This document shows, one piece after another, positions 12,871-24,757 of a stretch of 64,000 nucleotides of DNA; within the stretch, counting starts at the first letter, position 1; each line of letters begins with the position of its first letter. Under the pieces are notes generated by a model. It made no database searches and had not been told where the DNA came from. It saw only the letters and a program-made list of their open reading frames with translations. The DNA lies in assembly GCA_014529385.2 (NCBI GenBank), contig CM043965.1, positions 15,870,912 to 15,934,911 on the forward strand, read 5' to 3'. Source of the DNA: Adiantum capillus-veneris (taxonomy: Eukaryota; Streptophyta; Polypodiopsida; Polypodiales; Pteridaceae). The translations under genes and the position numbers were made by a program.

Positions 12871-12903
12871 GGCCGGCCATTTGATAACAAATGGCGGGTC
12901 TAC
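12851..12903 (+). repeat. right flank repeat with GGCCGGCC palindrome
   Basis: Two copies of TTGATAACAAATGG joined by CCGGCCA. The second copy plus CGGGTCTAC resembles the left flank repeat at 12229-12260. Confidence 0.6.
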
Positions 12904-14980
12904 TACTATCAAAGCCCTCCTACATTGTGTTGACTGTAATTGTTGTAGAAAGGCATGATAGTGCAACTTCAACAATTAGAACAATTCCAGTAGCTGCACC
13001 AAAACTGTGTGATGATTTGCCATGGGTTTCATGCTAGGACTTCCATGAAACCAGACATGTACAAATGAGCAAGGCCTCTGTCCAGCAATGCTAAACTCCA
13101 GTAGTCCCAAAGTCTCCGTGTTGACATGACTTCTTTCATATGCCTACAGATATTGAGACGCCTACTGATATTGAGTTTTTTAGATGCCTTGTTGATTGAC
13201 GTTTTTTAATTTTGTAGATAGTTAATGGTTTGCCCGACTTAATTTTTTTGAGAAGCTACTCTCTTATTCGTGCAAAAATCTCTGTGTTGAAAGGATTAGT
13301 TTTCCGGATTTTTGATTGATTTAAAAAGATCAGTTTTCTCTATTTTGATTGGGTTTACTCAAAGATAATAGTTTTGTCTCAATGGCCTCCCAGGCCTTCC
13401 CTCAACAGTCTCAAACTATCCATGTTGACACGCCATGTTTAAGATGGTTGAACATTGGTTTCCGTATAAAGATTATGCTAATTGGATTTCTTTTGTAGAG
13501 ACTAAAGCTATGTAACATTAAGATGGGTAGTGCAAGGCCATGTTAAGATGGCAGGAGCCCATTCACCATGAAAAAGGTAGAACGTGGTCGCAAGCCATTG
13601 TTAGAGAGGTAGGCAAGTGAGGGTAGACATCTTTACATTGTAACCGCCAACTTCAAAACAAGAATGAAGCTCGTAGGAATTGACTTTTTCTCCATCAAAA
13701 TGAAACATGAACATTTGGCTTTGGCTACGGCCAATTAGTTGTACATCGAGGACATCTTTTCATACATGATCCAACACATTACCCAAAGTGACTTCCTTTG
13801 GCTAGACACCTTTCAAAAAGAGGTACGGCCAACTTCCCCAATGTGACAGGGCCTAAGTTTTTTCAATCATGTTGTACTTTATAAAAAAACTAAAGGCTTG
13901 GCCTCTTTCCCTTTGAGTTTAAAACCCAAAGTGAAAATGTTGAGTATGTTTTACAAGCATTGCAAAAGATAGGGTTGCCAGATTGTCCCTATCAACACAG
14001 CCTGTTTCAATCTTATGCAAGGCTTTTATGCTACCTAATTTTTTTGGTAGTCTTTCAGAGACATGTGCCAGAATATCATACATATTGGTTGTCTACATAG
14101 TGTTAACAAGATTTGCATGGTGCTATGCATCAAGACACGGTGAATGCTCATCCTCCCAATGCGGGCAATAGCCAATAGTAGGCATTGGCACAGAGTATGA
14201 TTTTTTTAATTCCTTTATTATATGTTATGATTCTCTAAAACATTGCACTTAAGAATATTCATAACAACACGATCTTATCATAGGACAACATGTTATCAAT
14301 GATGGCATCTATACATGAGCTTTACTATGTATATTCGTCCAAGTTGTCGTTGATCCTTTGCATGTACATGGTGAGTTTAATTGCTTCTTTTTTATGGTTC
14401 ATTTGGTCAATGTTGAATCTTCTTTTGTGATTAATTTTGATGTGATGTAGACGTTCCAAAGGATGCTACTCAAATTTTGTGGACATTGTAGATGATGTTT
14501 GTGCTTATGGAATAAGAATTAATGTTTTAGAGCTTTAATCACTATAAATTCAAACTCTTATAGGATTGGATGCTCACACTTTGGAGATTGTTTTGCTTTA
14601 TGTATGTTGCAAAGGTTTTGGTCCTAGCCTGAACTATGTCACTACTCTTGATTATATACTTATAGCATTTGGTGGATCACACATCACCTTGAGTGTTGTG
14701 TTGACTTGGAATATTTTCACAAAAGATCTTGTGCAACATGGATTTCATCTTGCACATTCCATCATAGATGACTCCAGATGGCTACTTGTTATGGCATCTA
14801 AGACATATGTGTATATTGTATGCTCTTGATGCATTTCTCTATCTCTTGTTCCTAAATGCATACGACTTTGTCAAGAGTGTGAAGGATGTGCTGAGGTAAG
14901 GATTTTGTTTAAGTGTTAAAAATGTGTACTTAGTGATCTTTGGATGAACATGCTATTCTTGTTGCATTTCATAACGAGAG
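12904..14980. other. no recognisable gene
   Basis: About 2.1 kb with only short unconvincing frames (13983-14171 and 14566-14829 on +). No family match, LTR or inverted repeat was noticed. Confidence 0.4.
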
Positions 14981-15172
14981 CCATTGCTCAATTTTCTTCA
15001 TGATTCATTGAGTTGGTTCCATACCGTCTTGCAATGTTGTAGAGAGTACACCACACTTTGATTATTCGGGATATGCTCTAATCCCAAATAATCAAAGTGT
15101 GGTGTACTCTCTGTAACATTGCAAGACAATATGGAACCAACTCAATAAATCATGAAGAAAACTAAGAAATGG
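14981..15172. repeat. foldback hairpin, 92 bp arms with 8 bp loop
   Basis: The left arm 14981-15072 and the reverse complement of 15081-15172 differ at roughly 10 of 92 positions; the loop is ATGCTCTA. The longest perfect stretch covers AGAGAGTACACCACACTTTG. The mismatches are mostly transitions. This could be a foldback or MITE remnant, or the source of a long hairpin RNA. Confidence 0.9.
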
Positions 15173-15481
15173 TTATTGCATCATCAAGGGAGCCTTGGCA
15201 TGGTTCCATGTCGTGGATCCATGCATGAATTGCTTGCTTTGTTAAGATTTTATTTCAGTCTAGAAATGTATGTATGGAGATTGGCTATGGTACTACTTCC
15301 AGTTTAACAGCTTTCTTGCCTACCTGTCATGTTTGTGCTTGAGTAGATAGTGATGATGGTATTCTATCAGAATATGTGCAGCCTTTACTCCAATTTAAAA
15401 AGTGGAGTAGAGAGAAGAGATTTGCCACTAGTAATGTGGAGGATGAGATTGACATGTCATCTGGTGGTGATCCTTTTGTTG

Positions 15482-15771
15482 TGATGCAATGAAGATGTAA
15501 AACTTCATGCATCACGATCATAACATAGACTTTGTAAAAAGCATTAACTATCCCAAGCCTTAGTCCCGAGGCCTCAAACACTTTTGAAGGTGGAGAGAAC
15601 TAGCGGGGAATGAGGGTAGGGAAGAGGAAGAAGAAACATTCATAGGAGAAAGGAATAATTCCTCACTTATCATCTCTCTTCTTGCTAGTATACGTAATAG
15701 CATAGTAATGAAGATGGAGAAGATGGCAAGCTTAATCAATCAAGCATGGCACTTGGTTGGATTTGCATTCC
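15482..15771 (-). repeat. LTR-like block, left copy of R4
   Basis: About 290 bp nearly identical to 22698-22990 in the same orientation, both starting TGATGCAATGAAGATG and ending GGTTGGATTTGCATT. The pair flanks the minus-strand chromovirus R4 and is best read as LTR parts. Homology stops abruptly at both ends, so neither LTR seems complete. Confidence 0.7.
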
Positions 15772-16657
15772 ATGGCCAAGAGTTTTGGTGTAGTCTCTCA
15801 ACTTCTCTACTAACTTGGAGAAGGAGATGGAGCTCTTGCACTTTGCACTTCACACAATGAGAGTGTGTGTGAGTGTGTGTGGGAGAGTATACCCCCCAAG
15901 CAACCCCCCTTCTTGTTTTGGTCGACCCCCACTTGTAGATCATGCTTGAAGCTCATTGGACCCCTCCAGGCCTAGCCAACCACATGCAAGAGGCACATCA
16001 AGCAACAAGGGTAGTCATTAGGAAAAGTTTGGACTAAAAAATGGGCCTTGTAAGAATTGTTGATGTGGAATAGCTTTCAAAAAGTGGGGATCGGCAAATT
16101 TTTTGCAAATAAGATCCAAACTTGTCGGAGGTTGGATATTTAGAATCTACTCTTCAAATGCTATCTATTGATATATAGCATGCATGTATCGGACATTGCC
16201 TTCATGTAGATATAGAAAAAGGTGATTTTAGATTACCGTAACGGTAACAAAACCTGGCTGATTGAAAAAAAATGGCATAACTTTCATAGAAGTCATCCAA
16301 ACTTTTCGGACCTTGGCTCTTTGGAATCGATTTTTCAAGAACTTTCCAATGATAGGTCATATCATGGGGTTCTAAGCAATATTTACAGGGGTCTACCGGG
16401 TTGCTTTCTTTTGTACAACTTTGATGATGTGGCACTCTTAAAAGGCCCAAAAATGAGTTCAAAATTTTCCTAATGCTTGGGACAAGTGTCCTCTTTTCCC
16501 CTTTGAGAGAGAGGACTTGATAAATGCAAAAATAATTATTTAAATCAACTTAATTATCATTGGACCCCTTGGGAGGCTAACAAATAGATTTTAGGGACTT
16601 CATGAGGGTAACATGGGTAGGGGCTTGTCCTTGCTGCCTCTTAAGGCTTGGCTTACC

Positions 16658-16803
<146 letters not shown>

Positions 16804-16873
16804 GCGTGATCTCTCATCCCCTAGCTTTGGGGCTCGCCCCCTCCTTTATAGGGATTCTTTTGACTTATGAGAC

Positions 16874-17085
16874 ACAAGCACCTTAGTCAGCAAGCACGAC
16901 AAAGCACCTCAAGATTGCGTAGTGTTCCCACAAGCACTTCAAGCTCCATAGTCCGCAAGAACGACAAGCACCTCAATCACCTTAGTCATCAACCACGACA
17001 AGCACCTCAAGCACCTTAGTCATCAAGCACGACAAGCACCTAAGCACCTTAGGCATCAAGCACGACAAGCACCTCAAGCTTGGGT
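16874..17085. repeat. minisatellite, about 34 bp unit
   Basis: Four to five imperfect copies built on CACCTTAGTCATCAAGCACG followed by ACAAGCACCTCAAG. Confidence 0.85.
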
Positions 17086-17779
17086 AGGGTTCCCACCTCA
17101 AGCTCAGCCCTAGCTTACCTAAGGTCAAAGGAATTTTAACACTAACATTTGGAGGTCTTCAATGAATCCAACCTTGAGGTCTTTAAGCTCCATTGGCTAG
17201 CCTTGCTCTTTGACATATCATCTCTCATTTGGAACCTTTACCATTGGCCTCGTGTTGATATAGACCCGTAAGCACATGTCTATATTCTAACCCTTATTCT
17301 CATCTATTCTCCCACATTAAATGATCAGTTTAATATGAGAAAATCATTTGGGTTGGTTAGAAATTAGATTTTATGACATTACCTCTGTCTTGAAATCATA
17401 GTCGTCCTCGACTATGAGGTAGAAGAGATAAAGCCTTAGTCATTAGTCAATGTTTCTTAGAGAGTAGAGGATCCCTTTTTACCCTATGACATCTTTCCAA
17501 GATGGATGACTAATCCATTTGGTGCTTGGGAGATATAGTTGCCGCAAGCATGTCTGCTCTTTAGTCCATTTTATTCTCTCAAAGTAGAGTGACAAATTCT
17601 ACTTGGTGTTTGAGAGACGTCGTCATCACAAACATGATTCTAAGTATGCATACTACTCAAATTTGGCACAAGAAAAAGAGAACTAGTCTTATAAGACAAA
17701 AACATTGGTCATTTAAAAGAAATTTGTACATTTGTTTATTCTAATGTGCCATTGTAAGCATTGACAAGGTTCATACTAT

Positions 17780-18200
17780 CCGCTGTATTCCTTGCATCCA
17801 TCTAGTATCTTCAAAAGGATAATTTTTGTACTTAATAAGATACCGTTGGATAATCTTACCATGTCATAGTACCTTGTATTCATGCCGAAGGATAGCTTCG
17901 GGTTGTAGCACCTCTTCTTGGTCTCCGATTTCAGGAGGGTCTTCAATAATTGGTTCACTTGGTGGCTCTCCTTTGTAGGGCTTAAGTAGGCTCACATGAA
18001 AAGCATTGTGTATGAGCCAATGGTTGGGCAGCTTGAGTTGATAAGCCTTGTCATTGATTGGCTTCAAATTTTGGAAAGGACCATAGTATCTTTTTGCTAG
18101 TTTAGCATAATACTTTTGATGGCCCGTAGGATTTTTGCCTATCCTTTGCCTCAATCGAGCCTTGGGAAACTTAAGAAAGACCCAATAATTTTCATTAAAT
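17780..18200 (-). pseudogene. R4 integrase C-terminus and chromodomain
   Basis: 18154-17864 reads [20 protein letters not shown], then [20 protein letters not shown], the standard end of a chromovirus integrase. It continues with a frame change into [20 protein letters not shown] and KYKNYPFEDTRWMQ, which fits a chromodomain (aromatic positions, E.TW-like end). Chromodomains direct integration to marked chromatin. The frame is broken near 17880. Confidence 0.75.
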
Positions 18201-18426
18201 GTTAAGTCTCTTCTGTGATTGTCAGCATCAGATTTTTGCCTTTGTTGAGAGATGGATATAGCCTCCTTAATCTTTTGAAAAGATTCTTATAGGTCACGGC
18301 TATACTCATTGGCAGCAAATATCTTCCCATGTACTTTAAGTAGCAAGGAACTTTTAGGTCTTACCTCAATGATTTCAAAAGGTGATTTTCCCGTAGAAGT
18401 ATGGACAGTGTTATTGCACGCATACT

Positions 18427-19500
18427 CTACAAGAGGTAAGTACTTTTCCCATTGTGAGCGTTATCGACTTCTGTAACATCAATCTTTAGTAGATCGAGTA
18501 TCGTAAGATTGGCTATCTCACTTTGGCCATCCCATTGTGGGTGATAGATCGAAGAGAAATTCAATCTTGTACCTAGATTTTCAAAGAGACCTTTCCAAAC
18601 ATTACTGGTCATTCTAGAATCTCTATCTGACACGATGCATGTTGGCAATCCACGGTGTTCGAAAATCTGATATATGAAGAGAGTTGCCATTTGGTGGTCC
18701 TTACTAGTCTTTTTGACAGAAATAAAGAGTACTTGCTTGCTAAACCTTTTCACTATTGGTGTCATATTCTTCTCTCTCTATCTCTAAGTCTCAGCACCTT
18801 CATTCACAGTGTTCACCACTTTGTTTGTGTCCATTACACTCTCTCACTAAAGGATCAGAAGGCTCTCCCTTCCGTAAGTCCGATTCTTTTGCTCAACAAC
18901 TCCATCTAAGAAGGAGTGTAAGGAGTAGTCAGCTGGCGCTAAAAGCCTGGATTCCCTCTGACTTGCACCACTGTGCAATCCTTCAAGGTGAACTCACCCC
19001 CTCTGTCTGAGCAAATACATTTGATGTCCATGGATAGACTTGGGTAATTCAAAGATAATATCCATGGATATACTCTCCAATGGAAAATTAGGGATTGGAA
19101 ATGACTAGAGTAATTCAGGTTGCTTCCCTCTATCATACTTAGTCTTTTGGCACACCACACATTTTGAAACATACTCTTGTATGTCCACTTTCATGGTAGG
19201 CCAATAAAAATACGTCTCTACTCCTTGGAGAGTAAGTTGAATGCCTCTATGCCCCACATAGGGAGGATCATGGATTCATACATGACTTTCTCACGAAGGG
19301 AGTGGGTAACACATAGCCTATTGCCATGGAGAAGATAACCATACTGCAAGGTAAACGGTCCCTCTTTCTTCCCCAAAGCAAGGACTGACATTATATCTTT
19401 AAAGTCAAGGTCAATAGAATACTCATCTATCATAGAAGATAGATCATTGTGAGTTGCTATAGACACCGTAATAACTTTTGGTCGTCTCATGAAAGTGCAT
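18427..19500 (-). pseudogene. R4 integrase (zinc-binding and catalytic parts)
   Basis: 19490-19218 is the linker and start of the zinc-binding region. 19172-18939 includes VWCAKRL (the C..C part of HHCC) and SMDIKCICSDRGGEF. 18765-18427 carries LPTCIVSDRDSRMTSNVWKG, with the second catalytic Asp, and IYHPQWDGQSEIANLT, with the catalytic Glu. Frames change between these blocks, so the enzyme is dead. Confidence 0.78.
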
Positions 19501-19504
19501 CAGC

Positions 19505-19840
19505 CACTTGATTGTGCTTACCATCCATGTGAGCAATATGAAAATAAAATTGCGAAAGAAAATTTTCCCACCTCATTTGTTTTTCAAAAATCTTGGTTTG
19601 TGTCATGACGTACTTGAGACTTTGATGGTCTGTTCATAAAATAAATGGAGTCACCAATAGATAGTGCTTCCATGTATCTAGGACATGTAGAACAGTTAAA
19701 AGCTCTTTCTCATAAATGCCTTAGATCCATTCACCTGTATTGAGACTTCAACTCTCATATGCTATGGCATACCTTCTTGAAGCAAGACCTCTCCAAGGCA
19801 ATCACCACAAGCATCACATTGGACCTCAAATGGCTTTGAG
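19505..19840 (-). pseudogene. R4 RNase H remnant
   Basis: Fragments in changing frames match a Ty3 RNase H: FEVQCDACGDCLGEVLLQEG near 19800, then ELLTVLHVLDTWKHYLL, TDHQSLKYVMTQ and HMDGKHNQVADALS. At least three stops or shifts occur. Confidence 0.7.
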
Positions 19841-19935
19841 AGATCCGGAAGCATGAGGAATGGTTGGTGGTAAGATTCTTGTTGAGAGATCCGAAAGCAT
19901 GATGACTGGTTGGAGGTAAGCTTCTTGTATTTGCC
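19841..19935 (-). repeat. imperfect 46 bp tandem duplication at the RT deletion junction
   Basis: AGAGATCCGGAAGCATGAGG recurs as AGAGATCCGAAAGCATGATG about 46 bp on. It lies where the protein jumps from RT N-terminus (QVSQAQQEEIMRQIQEAYL) straight to RNase H. Confidence 0.7.
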
Positions 19936-20720
19936 TCATGATCTCCTCTTGTTGAGCTTGGGAAACTTGATAAGGAGGCTTGTTAGTAGGTGGTGAGCTT
20001 CCTGGTAGGAGCTCAATTCAATTGTCATCATCCCCTCGTTTTGGAGGTAAGTCCATAGGGATATCATCGATGAGCACATCTTGGAATCCTTTTAGAAAAT
20101 TAGACAAGTCTAATTGTTCTTGATTCCTACCATTTACATTTGATGAAACATTAGAATCTTTTACGGATTCTTTAACAAAAATCATGTACGCAGAAACTGA
20201 GCTCTTCATTGATTTATTAAAAGCAAGAGGATTTACAAGTGGTATAGTATAACCAGACTGAGAGACTCACTAGCATCTATATACATTCTCTTTCCCTTGT
20301 TTGTGAAGTAGATTCTCCTTTTAGGGAACTTCATGTTGGCAGCCATGCGATTGAACAATGGTATCCTCAGGATAGCATCGTCATGTTGGAAAGGAGAGAT
20401 GAAAAAGTTTTCTTTGTCGACATAGCTTTGGACATGAAACCTCAACTTCCCAATCAAGGGAGTAATAGAGGCTTGCTATCCCATGAAAGCGGTGTCGGCC
20501 ATTACAGTATTTCCCATCTCAAAAGCTTGAATTCCCAATTTGGTGGCCAACTTTGTTAATATGAAGTTGTGAGTAGAGCCAGGGTCAAACAAGATAGAGG
20601 CATCACTCTCCCTTATCTTTCCCCAAGCATAGGAGAGAGGCGATCCTTTGCAATGAGCATCCTCTTTTGGAGCTTCGATAGTGGAAGCTCTACGAGTCTC
20701 ATTGCGAGCATTTCTTTTGG
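19936..20720 (-). pseudogene. R4 protease and RT N-terminal stump
   Basis: 20720-20476 reads ASILFDPGSTHNFILTKLAT, a retropepsin active site with DPG in place of the usual D[TS]G. 20457-20018 continues the protease fold and the linker to RT (FLKGFQDVLIDDIPMDLPPK), and the RT stump ends near IQEAYLQP. The YVDD-bearing palm is absent. Confidence 0.75.
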
Positions 20721-22042
20721 GGCAAGAATGATAGCCATGTCCTTGCTCCCCACACTTAAAAAATTTATGGTCCTTGCGAAAAGCTTCAAGATCTTCAGGA
20801 GAGAGTTTGTTTTTACCTTTGTAAACTCTCTTCTCCTTGAACCAATTGTTGTTGTTGGAATTGCCTTGGGAAGAATTTTGGGCATTGGTTTTTCCCTTTG
20901 CATCCTTTTGTCTTTGCTTTCCATGGGTTTGACATTCCATCTAGTCCCTTGTTGGAAATTGATGTGCAAAGCAACCATAGTGTGGTGGATTACTTCGGTG
21001 ATAGAACCACGCCATTGAGAGTTGATGTACTTGACTATCTCTTCAGATAATCGCACATAGAATTGTTGCTTTTGTTCGGCAAAGTCTATCTTTTGAAAGA
21101 CAGTATCCTTGAGATGTAAATCCCAAAACTTGTCTACATATTTGTGTATAGACTCATGAGAGAGAATCTTCAAACTGCATCATTCGATAATCACTTTGTC
21201 CTTTGCATCGCTTGCAAGGAATTCATTCATGACGGAAACTTGTAGAGTCGTCCATGTCTTTGGGGCTTTGTCGTTGTCACGAAGGTTATCCCACCATTGA
21301 TGAGCCAATTTCTAGAAGTGCATAGCTACATGGTGTAGCTTGGAAGACTCCATGAAGCCGTCATCTTCAAAGGCCACATCAAATTGTTGGATGAAGGCCA
21401 ATACTTTGTTGGTAGCACCAAAGGTGCCATCATAGGTGAGAAAAGAGATACTTAAGTTCCTCCCTCTTTGAACTTCTTGAGATTTTGAGACCTTCACCAT
21501 GCAGGATAAGATTTGCAATGTCCTCTAGTCTTGTATTCTCTAGGAGAATAGCCATAGATTTCGTCAAAAGAGGAGTAAGGTGAAAAAGAGGGAGAAGAGG
21601 GTGACCTCTTCCTTGCCTTTTCTTCCTTTGTTTCCTCTCTTCCGTTTTGGAGTGAAAGTAGAAGATTGTGGGTTGATCGTTTCCTCTTGGGAGGAGTTGG
21701 CAATCGTCTAGACTACCATCTTCGTGGAGCCACATCTTCAGAGGAACTTAGAGATTCATTACTTTCTCGCTCTTTGAATTCCTCCTCTTTTATGTGAGAG
21801 AGTCTTCTTTTGGGGGTCTCATCAAGAGGACTCCTAAGCTCTCTCTCCTCTTGGAGAGGAAGGGAAATTCCATAAGCGCGAAGTTGATGAGTAACTTCGG
21901 TTTGCAAAGCAAGGTTGTCCATAGCGTACTGCAACATAGTAACAAGATAATTGACTAACATGGGGGCATCCTCATTAGCATCTTCATGTGCAAAATCAAA
22001 GTTATCAATGTGCATTCTACTCTCTTGGTTATTGTCAGCCAT
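20721..22042 (-). pseudogene. R4 gag
   Basis: It starts at MADNNQESRMH (ATG near 22042). A Glu/Arg-rich N-terminal part (to 21713) is followed by a broken capsid-like part and a nucleic-acid-binding end with the CCHC knuckle FKCGEQGHGYHSCPKRN (near 20770-20720). Three frames are needed to read it through. Confidence 0.7.
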
Positions 22043-22460
22043 GTTAACGAAGTTTGTGTGTTTACTTAGTATATTTTTTGGCAATTCAAAAACTTAGTTT
22101 CTACACCTCCTAGCCTTTGAAAATCAGCACTTAAGCATCTACACACATGGCTCAAATTGATTAATTATAGAGAGTAATGGATGGGTCTACTTATAGAGAG
22201 TAATGGAGTGGGTCTAATATTGCAGAATAGCCGAGGGATAGCTCTTTTCAGACTTGTTATGGCTCAATAATGGTAAATCCGTAGGCAAGTCTAAAAGGAC
22301 TCCATTATTAAGACCAAAGATCTCAAGGTGTGCCACATAGTAGGCTCAACAAAACCAATAATAGATCCCAGTCCCACTTACCCTAATATAATTAACAAAA
22401 TTAACCATTAATAGGCTACTTAAGGACCTCTCTTCTTAAGCAAGAAAAGAGAAACCAAAT

Positions 22461-22472
22461 GCTCTGATACCA
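22461..22472 (-). promoter_or_regulatory. R4 primer-binding site (initiator Met-tRNA type)
   Basis: The minus strand reads TGGTATCAGAGC, the classic plant initiator Met-tRNA primer site. An LTR edge should lie within a few bases above it, probably at TG 22479. Confidence 0.85.
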
Positions 22473-22697
22473 AAGTAATGTAAATGACTTAATTGATGGT
22501 AGCAACATAATCATAGTACTTAATTAACTTGGCATGAGCAATACTTTTGCAAGAGAGAGAGTTTAGAGAACATGACAACAATTGAGGACTGGATTTATGT
22601 GGAGCCGGTCTCCCCTTTTAATAGGCATTTGTATCATAGATTCTCCCATCAAGAGAGACTTGGTACAATACAATATTTGTGTTCCTTGTGACCTAGG

Positions 22698-22990
22698 TGA
22701 TGCAATGAAGATGGAAAGCTTCATGCAACACGAGCATAACATAGACTTTGTAAAAAGCATTAACTATCCCAAGCCTTAGTTCCAAGGACTCAAACACCTT
22801 CAAAGGTGGAGAGAGCTAGCAGGGAATGAGGGTAGGGAAGAGGAAGAAGAAACATTCATAGGAGAAAGAAATAGTTACTCACTTATCATCATCACTTTTC
22901 TTGCTAGCATACATAATAGCATAGTAATGAAGATGGAGAAGATGGCAATCTTAAGAATTGAAGCATGGCTCTTGGTTGGATTTGCATTTC
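22698..22990 (-). repeat. LTR-like block, right copy of R4
   Basis: Partner of 15482-15771. It begins about 220 bp inside the presumed 5' LTR; the first 220 bp (22479-22697) have no match near 15.3 kb, so the left LTR lost that end or was cut there. Confidence 0.7.
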
Positions 22991-23182
22991 CCCTCTCTAC
23001 AACCTTTCAAGATGTTTGTTGTAAAAAAAATATATCTACAAACACAACCCTCATCTACTTTTGCATTACATTTTCTTAGCATGCCACCATGATTCTTCAC
23101 CTTGTTTTGTTCTCTATTTTATTCTCTCCGCACGTGTCTAAAATTTGAGGTTTAACAAGGGATGGCCCTTTGCCTATCACGA

Positions 23183-23236
<54 letters not shown>

Positions 23237-23930
23237 TGTTTGTGAGAGAGAGAGGGATAGATTTGTTTTGCTTTGTTTACGGTACAATGGATTTCCATTC
23301 TTACATTAAACAATGCATGTTGCTACCATTCTTACACACAAAATCAAAATTATTCATCCTTGTGAAAGCAAACCAATCGTTGAGCTATAGCATTGTCATA
23401 TGGCATCAAAATACTTGAGTTCAAAGATATGGGCATGCAAACATTTTATACCAATGTGTGTGTTCACTTCAAGTAATGCAAGCATTTTAAAGCCACAACA
23501 TGGTTGTACACATCTCTTTTGACCCTACACATGTAGGTGCCATTATCCATGTTGCAGGTAACTAAGGAAAACTTGGTGATCTCTCTCTTGTGATCCAGAC
23601 TTCTTACCAACCAAATTACAATAGACATTATTTTGATAGAGGTTTCTCATGAAGCATACAATCGGATAGAATTTGCAGCTGCAAAATAATGTTGGGAGAT
23701 ACTTTCAGTTGCATTTCCTAGAGCAATCAAAAATTTTGCACTGTTTGGTGGTATACAGCTTCATTTATATCATAATTGTGCAATTGTGGTGCTAGATTGT
23801 GAGAACAGGGAAACCTATCTATGAAGCAATATGCTTAAAATGTGCAGTAGAAGTAGAATCATGCTCATCTATAACATCAAATTATTAATAGAATATAGTG
23901 AGGTTTAAATTTTTCCATCTCAAAAATCTT
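22991..23930. other. no gene seen; contains a (GT)n(GA)n tract
   Basis: Noncoding sequence with a microsatellite at 23185-23253. It may be 3' flank of the aldo-keto reductase pseudogene. Confidence 0.4.
23185..23253. repeat. (GT)n then (GA)n microsatellite
   Basis: About 49 bp GT, a TTTGTGTTTGT spacer, then a short GA run. Confidence 0.95.
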
Positions 23931-23934
23931 GAAC

Positions 23935-24625
23935 ACTCTTGTAAGAGCCAAACTTGGGGTGCAAAAAGAGACTCCCATCAAAATTCATATTTTGTTTGAT
24001 TTGGCATGGTCTTCATCACTGAGATGCCAACCAAAGACCTCAAAATTCTTTGTCATCCTTGATTTGTTGAAGCTTTTGGGTAAGACACTAATGCCATTAT
24101 CCAAACCCCATCTCAATGCAACCTAGGAATTAAAAAAACATATTAATAAATAACCTTTGTACTAAAAAAGGACCAGAGCCTCCTTTGTGATAAGACACAG
24201 ACCTGTGCTGGGGTCTTTCCAAGTTTTGTTGCGATATCTTTAAGGATTGTCTCCTCCAAAATTGATGGGGAGCCCCACAACTAATGGAGATCTTAGGAAT
24301 GTGAACATAACAACATTTTCTAGACCAAAAAAATCATAAAAACGTGAAGTGCTTACAAACAAAAATAAATAGAATTACTTGATTTACAGGATGTGGGATC
24401 TCTACAAATTCAAGTAAGTTGGTGATTTTCTCTGATGAGAAGTTGCTAACACCAATGGATTTCATGAGGCCTTGTCTGTCGCAGGCTTCCAAAGCCTGTC
24501 ATGTACCTTTGAGATCAAACGGTAATGTTTCTTTTAGTTCTGCAAAATATTCTACACCCTCTTTAAATATGACAGGACAATGAATCAGATAGAGGTCCAG
24601 ATAGCTCAGCTGCAACTTGTTGCAA
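23935..24625 (-). pseudogene. aldo-keto reductase (AKR4-like) pseudogene, intron-containing
   Basis: Three exon-like blocks on the minus strand match plant aldo-keto reductases. Block 1 (about 24620-24390) reads LQLSYLDLYLIHCPVIFKEG, then QALEACDRQGLMKSIGVSNF and EIPHPVNQV. Block 2 (about 24278-24203) reads GSPSILEETILKDIATKLGK and TPAQ, ending at a CAG|GT donor. Block 3 (about 24122-23940) starts after a TAG acceptor and reads ALRWGLDNGISVLPKSFNKS, then RMTKNFEVFGWHLSDED, the NADPH-binding end. The family normally has a YSPLG exon between blocks 1 and 2; it is missing. The Trp of the usual GTWQAM is TGA. The 5' half with the catalytic Asp/Tyr/Lys is absent. Retained introns show a genomic duplication rather than a processed copy. 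Confidence 0.75.
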
Positions 24626-24671
24626 AAGAGGATTGCCAGCTTTTACAACAATGTCATACTTTCTTGCAAAG

Positions 24672-24709
24672 ATTACCAAAATACCCCTCTAATTTGTGGA
24701 AATTCCCAA
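24672..24709 (-). repeat. 38 bp inverted match to 61241-61278
   Basis: The reverse complement is identical to 61241-61278 (TTGGGAATTTCCACAAATTA and 18 more bases). The pair lies outside the LTR nest on both sides. Confidence 0.85.
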
Positions 24710-24731
24710 ATACCCCTCAAATTTCAAAAAA

Positions 24732-24757
24732 CCCCCCCCCCCCCCCCCCCCCCCCCC
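24732..24757. repeat. poly-C tract (26 C)
   Basis: Uninterrupted C run next to short 'caaatttc'-type repeats. The length may be affected by sequencing. Confidence 0.95.

Noticed and set aside
15263-15481. Possible outer end of the R4 3' LTR
   Set aside because: It does not align with 22479-22697, where the matching LTR end should be; homology begins only at 15482.
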